From positions 1 to 63,477 of the forward strand of contig CAYLUN010000026.1 in the NCBI GenBank assembly GCA_964386865.1: DNA of 63,477 nt, read 5' to 3'. This stretch comes from CAYLUN01 sp964386865 (GTDB taxonomy: Bacteria > Verrucomicrobiota > Kiritimatiellia > RFP12 > UBA1067). Under the pieces are notes generated by a model. The model ran no database searches and had not been told where the DNA came from. It saw nothing but the letters and a program-made list of their open reading frames with translations. Made by a program: the position numbers and the translations under genes. Positions 58,226-63,477 of this stretch are shown here, one piece after another; position 1 is the first letter of the stretch; the number at the start of each line of letters is the position of its first letter.

Positions 58226-60262
58226 GTGGACACGAATTCATTCTTTCAGGACCTGGCGGTCATTCTGGTGGCGGTCGGCGCGGTCTCGGCCGTGTTCACG
58301 CGGCTGGGCTGGCCGAAGGTCATCGGCTATATTCTGGCAGGGACGGTCCTGGGCAAGTACACGTTCGGCGGGTCGCTCGTCATCAATGAGGGCAGCATCG
58401 CGGTCCTGGGCCAGATCGGCGTCGTCTTCCTCATGTTCACCCTGGGGCTGGAGTTCAGCTTCCGCAAGCTAAAAAAGGTCGGCCACGTGATCTTCCCCAC
58501 GGCGCTGCTGGACATGGCCGTGATGATGTGGGCCGGGCACTTCGTGGGCACCAAGATTCTGGGATGGGGCGAGATCCAGAGCCTCTTCTTGGGGGCGGCG
58601 ATCAGCGATTCGGCCACGACGCTGCTGGCGAAGACCATTCAGGATATGGGGTGGAGTTCCCGGCGGTTCACGAAGTACATCTACGGCGTCACGATCACGG
58701 AGGACATCCTGTGCATCGGCGTGATTGCGGTGCTGACGGCCCTCGCGAAATCCGGCGGCATGCGCCTGGGCGCGATCGCGCACAGCATGGGCGCGCTGCT
58801 GCTGTTCCTGACGGCGGTGACGGTGTTCGGCATTCTCCTGATCCCCCGGACGCTGAACCGCGTGTCCCGGCTGAAGGATGACGAGTCGCTCCTGCTGACG
58901 ATGCTCGGGTTCTGCTTCTTCGTGTCATTCATCGCGGCCAAGCTGGACTTCAGCCTGGCGCTTGGCGCGTTCCTCGTGGGCGTGATGGGCGCGGAGTCCG
59001 AGCCCGTGAAGCGCCTCTACCAGCAGAGCGTTCCCTTGCGCACGATGTTCAGCGCGATCTTCTTCGTGACGATCGGCCTGCTGATTGACCCGGCGCAGAT
59101 GGCCGCGCACTGGCGGGCGATTCTCGGCCTGACGCTTGTGGTGGTCGTGGGCAAGAGCGTGAACTGCACGGTGGGGTCGCTGCTGACGGGGCAGGACCTC
59201 AAGAACGCGCTGCAGACCGGCATCGGCCTGGCCCAGATCGGCGAGTTCGCCTATCTGGTCGCGCTGATCGGCGTGAGCATGAAGGTCGTGGACGACTCCC
59301 TCTACCAGATCGCGGTGGGCGTCTCGGTTGCGACCACGCTGCTCAACCCCTTTCTGCTGAGAGCCTCCGACCCTTTCGCAGACTGGCTGGAGCGGCGCCT
59401 GCCGACGCGGTGGCGGGAGTGCCTTGAAACCTACGGGAACTGGGCCGAGCGGTTCCTGCACGCGCGCGCCGCCGGCGACACGGTTCGGGCGATCCGCTTC
59501 AACGTGGCGCTGCTGCTGGTGCAGCTGGCGCTGGTGGCCGTTTTCTTCATCGCGGCGGACATGATGTCGCGGCTGAGCTACGCCAACCTGTCGCTCGCCG
59601 CCGAGGCGAACAAGAAGCCGCTGCTGTGGGGGCTGGCCTGTCTGCTGACCGTGCCGATCGCGATCTTCATCTTCCTTCGGGCGCGGGCCTTGGGCGGCGC
59701 GGTGGCGGATGCGCTGATTCCGGAGAAGGCCTCGGAGACCTCATGGGCGTCGTCGTTTCGGCGCTTTACGACGGTCGCTTTTTCGGTGGCCGGGGTCGGG
59801 GTTCTTTTCTTCGAGACGGCGATGCTGAGCGGAACCATCATGCCGGAGCAGGGGTGGGCGCGTGCGCTGGTGGGGCTGACCTTGCTTCTGGTGGGGGTGC
59901 TGGGGTGGCGCCGGTTCCGGCGTATGGGGGCCGAGTCGCTCGAGACGCTAACGGGGGTGCTGACGAGGGAGACCGAAAGCGACCCGATGGACTCGACGGC
60001 CGACCTGCTGGACATCCACACGGAGCGGCTGAAGATCGGGGGTTCGGCGTGCCTCTGCGGACGGTCGCTGCGGGAGATCAACCTGCGGGCGCGGACGGGC
60101 GCGAGCGTCATCGGCATCGAGCGCGGAGGAGCGGGCATCGTGAACCCCACGGCGGCCGAAACGCTGGAGGACGGCGACGTGCTGCTGCTGCTGGGCGACG
60201 ACGAGCAGATCGCGGCCGCTCGGAGGCTGATCGGCATGAGCCGGCAAGGTGACGCACGATGA
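58226..60262 (+). CDS. CPA2-family monovalent cation:proton antiporter with C-terminal RCK_C domain
   Basis: A 678-residue membrane protein of the KefB/KefC-like CPA2 family. About 12-13 membrane segments cover residues 1-390, including GYILAGTVLGKY, VFLMFTLGLEFSFRKL and LAQIGEFAYLVALIGVS. Further hydrophobic helices lie at about 420-570. The last 90 or so residues form a TrkA_C/RCK_C domain (GSACLCGRSLREINLRARTG to DGDVLLLLGDDEQI), but no Rossmann RCK_N domain is present. It likely exchanges K+ or Na+ for protons. The start is GTG at 58226 after AAAAGGG. Its stop overlaps the next gene (ATGA). Confidence 0.87.
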   Translation: MDTNSFFQDLAVILVAVGAVSAVFTRLGWPKVIGYILAGTVLGKYTFGGSLVINEGSIAVLGQIGVVFLMFTLGLEFSFRKLKKVGHVIFPTALLDMAVMMWAGHFVGTKILGWGEIQSLFLGAAISDSATTLLAKTIQDMGWSSRRFTKYIYGVTITEDILCIGVIAVLTALAKSGGMRLGAIAHSMGALLLFLTAVTVFGILLIPRTLNRVSRLKDDESLLLTMLGFCFFVSFIAAKLDFSLALGAFLVGVMGAESEPVKRLYQQSVPLRTMFSAIFFVTIGLLIDPAQMAAHWRAILGLTLVVVVGKSVNCTVGSLLTGQDLKNALQTGIGLAQIGEFAYLVALIGVSMKVVDDSLYQIAVGVSVATTLLNPFLLRASDPFADWLERRLPTRWRECLETYGNWAERFLHARAAGDTVRAIRFNVALLLVQLALVAVFFIAADMMSRLSYANLSLAAEANKKPLLWGLACLLTVPIAIFIFLRARALGGAVADALIPEKASETSWASSFRRFTTVAFSVAGVGVLFFETAMLSGTIMPEQGWARALVGLTLLLVGVLGWRRFRRMGAESLETLTGVLTRETESDPMDSTADLLDIHTERLKIGGSACLCGRSLREINLRARTGASVIGIERGGAGIVNPTAAETLEDGDVLLLLGDDEQIAAARRLIGMSRQGDAR

Positions 60263-61731
60263 AGGCGAACGGCACGCGGCGGGCGGTTTTTGGCGTGCTG
60301 TCGGCCGCCCTGCTGGCCGCCGCGCCGAGCGGTCGCGCGCGGGTCGTGTGCGAGGTTGACGCGGGCCGCGCGGCTGCGCGGCCGGAGCCGGCGGGCGACT
60401 ATGCGGTGGTCGTGAGCGAGGCGTGCTTGGCAGCGCCGGGCTGGCGCGAGGCGGTTGAGGCGCTGCGGGAAAAATATGACGCCGAGGTGATCGCGTATCC
60501 GGCGGGACGGCCGCAGGAGGCCCTGCCGAGGCTCCGCAAGCGGATGCCTGCTTATGTGTGTTTTTTAGGGCAGCCCGAGGAGTGCGGGAGGCCGTTCGTG
60601 GTGGCGGCCCACCGCCTGATGCGGCAGCTCGACGACGACCCGTACGGCGACGCGCTGTGGGGCATCCTGACGGGCTACGGGCCGGAGGACGCGGTGCGGG
60701 TGGCGCGGCTGCGCGAGCCGCTCGTGATCCGGCGCGGAGCGACCAGCCTGGGGCCGGGCGCGCTGGCGCGGCTGGAGGGCGGGTTCGCCTCCAACGAGGA
60801 CAAGGTGAGCGACTTCTGGACGAAGGACGCCGGCAGCACGGCGATCGTCCACGCGGCGGTGAGCCCGGACGCGGCCCGCGCGCTGGCCGAGGCTCTCTGC
60901 GCGCGCCCGGTCGACGTGTTCACCACCAGCGGCCACGCGACCGAGCGCGACTGGCAGATCGCCTACAACATTCCGGGCGGATCCTTCCGGCACGAGAACG
61001 GCAACCTGTTCGCGCAGAGCACCGACGGCAGCCGCTATCCGGTCGCCTCGACCAACGCCAAGGTGTACCTGCCGGTGGGCAACTGCCTGATCGGTCGCAT
61101 CGACCGGCGCGACTGCATGGCCACGGCGTGGCTGCACTCGGGCGGAGTTGGGCAGATGCTCGGCTACACGGTGGTGACGTTCTACGGCTACATGGGCTGG
61201 GGCACGGGAATGCTGTTTGAGGACGGGCGGCTGTCGCTGGCCGAGGCGTTCTTCCTCAACAGCCAGGCGCTGGTGCACCAGCTCGCCACGCGCTTTCCAG
61301 ACGTGCTGGCGGCGGTGCCGGAGGCGTATGAAGGCCGGGATATTTCGGCGCTGGCGTCAGGTGTCGCGAAAGGCGACCGGGACGCGCTCGGCCTGCTGTG
61401 GGACCGCGACACGGTGGCGTTCTACGGCGACCCGGCGTGGGTGGCGAGCTACCCCTGCGAAGCCCCGGCGTTCCGCTACCGGCTGGAGGAGGAGGCCGGG
61501 CTCTGGACGCTGCGCGTGACGGTGCTGAAGGAGGGGGGCGTGCGCGATCCGAAGTGGGGCACAAGGCCCTTCCTGACGCTGTTACCCGAGCGGGTGACGG
61601 ACATCCGTGACGTGACGTGCGACCGGCCGGTGGCACCGGTGGTCACCGACCGGTTTGTGCTGGTGCCGATGGACGGGGCGGAGGCGAAAGGCTCGACGGT
61701 GACGGTGACCTTCAAAGGGAGCAAGCCGTAG
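60259..61731 (+). CDS. Exported protein with a clan CD (caspase/gingipain-like) His-Cys signature
   Basis: A 490-residue protein with a signal-like N-terminus (FGVLSAALLAAAPSGRA). In the middle, FTTSGHATERDW (His226) and, 50 residues later, a hydrophobic strand ending LPVGNCLIGR (Cys276) resemble the His-Cys dyad layout of clan CD cysteine peptidases. An N-terminal region (about 45-130) has an alternating strand-helix pattern. A beta-rich C-terminal domain follows (about 410-490). Peptidase function is a hypothesis; the His is followed by Ala instead of the usual Gly. Its ATG at 60259 overlaps the antiporter stop, so the two are translationally coupled. Confidence 0.6.
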   Translation: MKANGTRRAVFGVLSAALLAAAPSGRARVVCEVDAGRAAARPEPAGDYAVVVSEACLAAPGWREAVEALREKYDAEVIAYPAGRPQEALPRLRKRMPAYVCFLGQPEECGRPFVVAAHRLMRQLDDDPYGDALWGILTGYGPEDAVRVARLREPLVIRRGATSLGPGALARLEGGFASNEDKVSDFWTKDAGSTAIVHAAVSPDAARALAEALCARPVDVFTTSGHATERDWQIAYNIPGGSFRHENGNLFAQSTDGSRYPVASTNAKVYLPVGNCLIGRIDRRDCMATAWLHSGGVGQMLGYTVVTFYGYMGWGTGMLFEDGRLSLAEAFFLNSQALVHQLATRFPDVLAAVPEAYEGRDISALASGVAKGDRDALGLLWDRDTVAFYGDPAWVASYPCEAPAFRYRLEEEAGLWTLRVTVLKEGGVRDPKWGTRPFLTLLPERVTDIRDVTCDRPVAPVVTDRFVLVPMDGAEAKGSTVTVTFKGSKP

Positions 61732-61739
61732 CGCTTCTT

Positions 61740-61773
61740 AACGCAGGGGCGCAAGGGTGTAAGGGCGCAAGGG
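61740..61773 (+). repeat. Short degenerate repeat (GCGCAAGGG type)
   Basis: AACGCAGGGGCGCAAGGG, then TGTAAGGGCGCAAGGG, in the spacer between convergent genes. A close relative is at 28225-28256. Confidence 0.55.
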
Positions 61774-61801
61774 ACGCCGTTTTTGTTCGTCGGCCGGACA
61801 C

Positions 61802-61834
61802 AAAAAAAGACCGAATCCCGCGCGGGCTTCGATC
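61802..61834 (-). terminator. Intrinsic terminator of infA
   Basis: On the minus strand GATCGAAGCCCGC (61834 leftward) pairs with GCGGGATTCGGTC in a nearly perfect stem (one mismatch, one G-T pair), followed by TTTTTTT (61808-61802). Confidence 0.85.
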
Positions 61835-61862
61835 TTCGTCTGAGATGCGGCCGAGCCTCAAA

Positions 61863-62084
61863 TCAGGTTTTGTGGCGGTAGATGATGCGCCCCTTGGTCA
61901 GGTCGTAGGGCGAGATTTCGAGCGTCACCTTGTCGCCGGCTGCAATCTTGATGAAGAACTTGCGCATCTTCCCGGAGATGTGGGCCAGCACTTCGTGACC
62001 GTTCTCCAGCTTCACCTTGTACATGGTGGCGGGAAGAACCTTCACTACGGTTCCGATTACTTCAATGGCGTCATCACTGGGCAT
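61863..62084 (-). CDS. infA: Translation initiation factor IF-1
   Basis: A 73-residue OB-fold protein that binds the A site during initiation. It starts MPSDDAIEVIGTVVKVLP and shows NGHEVLAHISGKMRKFFIKI and SPYDLTKGRIIYRHK, all canonical. GGAG precedes the ATG at 62084; the upstream in-frame extension is rejected. In most bacteria infA lies between map and rpmJ; here it stands alone, 12.5 kb away and on the opposite strand, with its own promoter and terminator. Confidence 0.96.
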   Translation of the reverse strand: MPSDDAIEVIGTVVKVLPATMYKVKLENGHEVLAHISGKMRKFFIKIAAGDKVTLEISPYDLTKGRIIYRHKT

Positions 62085-62120
62085 AGTTCTCCGTCCTGAG
62101 TTATTCAAAAAAGGTGCTTT

Positions 62121-62149
62121 ACTTTAGCACGGCACCCGCAGCTTGGCAA
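62121..62149 (-). promoter_or_regulatory. Sigma-70-like promoter of infA
   Basis: On the minus strand: TTGCCA (62149-62144), a 17-base spacer, and TAAAGT (62126-62121). Transcription would start near 62114, about 30 bases before the ATG. Confidence 0.7.
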
Positions 62150-62184
62150 GCCTTGCGCGGCGTTTTTCTTTCGCACGATTTCCT

Positions 62185-62212
62185 TTGCTTCCTCCGGGGC
62201 AAAGGGTAAACT
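62185..62212 (+). promoter_or_regulatory. Promoter of dnaX, suggesting a near-leaderless mRNA
   Basis: TTGCTT (62185-62190), a 16-base spacer, and TAAACT (62207-62212). The start would be near 62219, about 3 bases before the ATG at 62222. It is divergent from the infA promoter. Confidence 0.5.
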
Positions 62213-62221
62213 CCTGCGATT

Positions 62222-63477
62222 ATGGCTTATGAAGTCTTAGCACGCAAATGGCGCCCGAAGCATTTCGAGGACGTGGTCGGGCAGGAGCACGTGACGCGCA
62301 CGCTGAAGAACGCGATCGAGGTCGGCCGCGTGGCGCACGCCTACCTGTTCGTGGGGCCGCGCGGCATCGGCAAGACCTCGCTGGCGCGCATTTTCGCGAA
62401 GGCGCTCAACTGCGAGAAGGGGCCGACGCCTTTGCCCTGCTGCGAGTGCAGCATGTGCCGCGAGATCGCGGCGGGCAACGCGCTGGACGTGCTGGAGATC
62501 GACGGCGCGTCGAACAACGGCGTGGACCAGGTTCGCGACCTGCGCGACCAGGTGCAGTTCGCGCCGACGCGCGGCACCTACAAGATCATCATCATCGACG
62601 AAGTGCACATGCTCTCCACGGCGGCGTTCAACGCGCTGCTCAAGACGCTGGAGGAGCCGCCGCCCCACGTGAAGTTCATCTTCGCCACGACCGAGGGCGA
62701 CAAGGTGCTGCCGACGATCATCTCGCGCTGCCAGCGCTTCGACCTGCGCCGCATCCAGACGCCGCTGATCGTGGAGCGGCTGCGGCGGATCTGCGAGTAC
62801 GAGCGCATCACCATCGACGAGGACGCGCTGCTGGCGGTCGCGCGCGGGGCCGAAGGGGGCATGCGCGACGCGCTGTCGGCGCTGGACCAGCTCATCTCGT
62901 TCAAGGGCGACCAGCTGACCGAGGACGACGTGCTGGCGGTGTTCGGCCTCGTGTCGCGGCGCTCGCTGGAGAACTTGGCTTCGGCCGTCCTGAAGGGCGA
63001 CATGGGCGAGATCCTGAAGCTGGTGGACATGTTCGACAGCGCGGGCAAGGACATGCGGCGGCTGACGGTGGAGCTGATGGAGCACTTCCGCAACCTGCTG
63101 ATTTACCAGTATGTGGGCGAGAACATGGCGAACTTGGACGCCACGCCCGAGCAGATCCGCGCGCTGGCGGCGCAGGCCGCGCTGGCCGACCCCACGCGCG
63201 TGCTGCAGATCGCCGACCAGCTGGGCGAGATGGAGGGGAAGCTGCGCTACGCGCTCTCGGTGCGCACGCTGATCGAGATGTCGCTCATCCGGTGCGCCCG
63301 CGTGGCGCGGTCGGTCTCGCTCGAGGAGGTTATCAAGCGCCTCAACGCGATCCGCACGGCCGAGCCGCCGCCCGCGGCCGCGGCGGCCACGGCGGCCAAG
63401 CCGCCCGCGACGAACCTCTACGACGACCCCGCCCTCAAGCAGGTGATGCAGATGTTCGACGGCAAGATCGTCGGCGT
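62222..63477 (+). CDS. dnaX: DNA polymerase III subunit gamma/tau, N-terminal part (runs off window)
   Basis: The clamp-loader ATPase and replisome organiser. The visible 418 residues start MAYEVLARKWRPKHFEDVVG. They contain Walker A VGPRGIGKTS (about 44-53), a zinc-binding cysteine group (CCECSMC and an upstream Cys), Walker B with IIIIDEVHML, and the SRCQRF sensor/arginine-finger block. Domain III follows to about residue 365, and an Ala/Pro-rich linker starts near the window edge. No ribosome-binding site precedes the ATG at 62222. The 3' end lies outside the window. Confidence 0.95.
   Translation, partial: MAYEVLARKWRPKHFEDVVGQEHVTRTLKNAIEVGRVAHAYLFVGPRGIGKTSLARIFAKALNCEKGPTPLPCCECSMCREIAAGNALDVLEIDGASNNGVDQVRDLRDQVQFAPTRGTYKIIIIDEVHMLSTAAFNALLKTLEEPPPHVKFIFATTEGDKVLPTIISRCQRFDLRRIQTPLIVERLRRICEYERITIDEDALLAVARGAEGGMRDALSALDQLISFKGDQLTEDDVLAVFGLVSRRSLENLASAVLKGDMGEILKLVDMFDSAGKDMRRLTVELMEHFRNLLIYQYVGENMANLDATPEQIRALAAQAALADPTRVLQIADQLGEMEGKLRYALSVRTLIEMSLIRCARVARSVSLEEVIKRLNAIRTAEPPPAAAAATAAKPPATNLYDDPALKQVMQMFDGKIVG

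Overview
The window is a GC-rich chromosomal segment from a Gram-negative bacterium, most plausibly of the Kiritimatiellota/Verrucomicrobiota/Lentisphaerota part of the PVC group. This placement is an inference from the mix of features: twin-arginine-exported Gfo/Idh/MocA oxidoreductases and sugar-phosphate isomerase/epimerase proteins, a GH29 fucosidase, a DUF6807-type protein, an autotransporter-type beta-strand repeat protein, HEAT/FG-GAP proteins, a TorF-like putative porin and LpxL-type acyltransferases. No 16S rRNA is present to confirm it. I see no tRNA, rRNA, CRISPR array, prophage or insertion sequence with a transposase.

Layout. 1-4.1 kb: 3' end of RNase R with an expanded repetitive tail, glucose-6-phosphate dehydrogenase, and an FHS-family sugar symporter. 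4.3-7.9 kb: a periplasmic sugar/alcohol oxidation module (Tat-exported subunit 3, GMC flavoprotein, nine-haem cytochrome c). 7.9-9.1 kb: a disturbed region with a cut-off gene start, an AT-richer lipoprotein gene and a gene remnant. 9.3-15.1 kb: GH29 fucosidase, CstA-type transporter, alginate-lyase-family protein and a TIM-barrel isomerase. 15.2-21 kb: PfkB kinase, then an apparent operon of an orphan ABC ATPase, PIG-L deacetylase, NagB-like isomerase, PgpA and a TRAP solute receptor. 21-24.5 kb: a leftward operon (YggT-like, DUF167, TPR protein). 24.6-29.3 kb: Gfo/Idh oxidoreductase, a DUF6807-Gfo/Idh fusion and a URO-D-family protein. 29.3-31.8 kb: malate dehydrogenase and malic enzyme. 32-39 kb: HEAT/FG-GAP/discoidin protein, another Gfo/Idh, a TorF-like porin with a sigma-54-like promoter, and a second TIM-barrel isomerase. 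39.3-47.8 kb: TsaB, a peptide-type solute-binding protein, a beta-strand repeat surface protein, tandem LpxL-like acyltransferases and a coiled-coil exported protein. 47.9-53.4 kb: adk-map-rpmJ-rpsM-rpsK-rpsD-rpoA-rplQ, then rnhB. 53.4-63.5 kb: zinc-ribbon membrane protein, aspS, rimO, a small unknown protein, a CPA2 antiporter, a possible clan CD protease-like protein, infA and the 5' part of dnaX.

Functional reading. The accessory half looks like the equipment of a polysaccharide and amino-sugar degrader: exported glycosidase and lyase, sugar import, PfkB kinase, deacetylase plus sugar-phosphate isomerase, and periplasmic sugar oxidation. The other half is housekeeping (translation, transcription, replication, envelope). 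Several good sigma-70-like promoters with a 17-base spacer (TTGNNN-N17-TANNNT) and stem-plus-T-tract terminators can be placed. The intergenic spaces carry several families of short degenerate repeats, including two diverged copies of a roughly 130-bp element with terminal inverted repeats. One repeat family also appears to have expanded inside the RNase R coding sequence.
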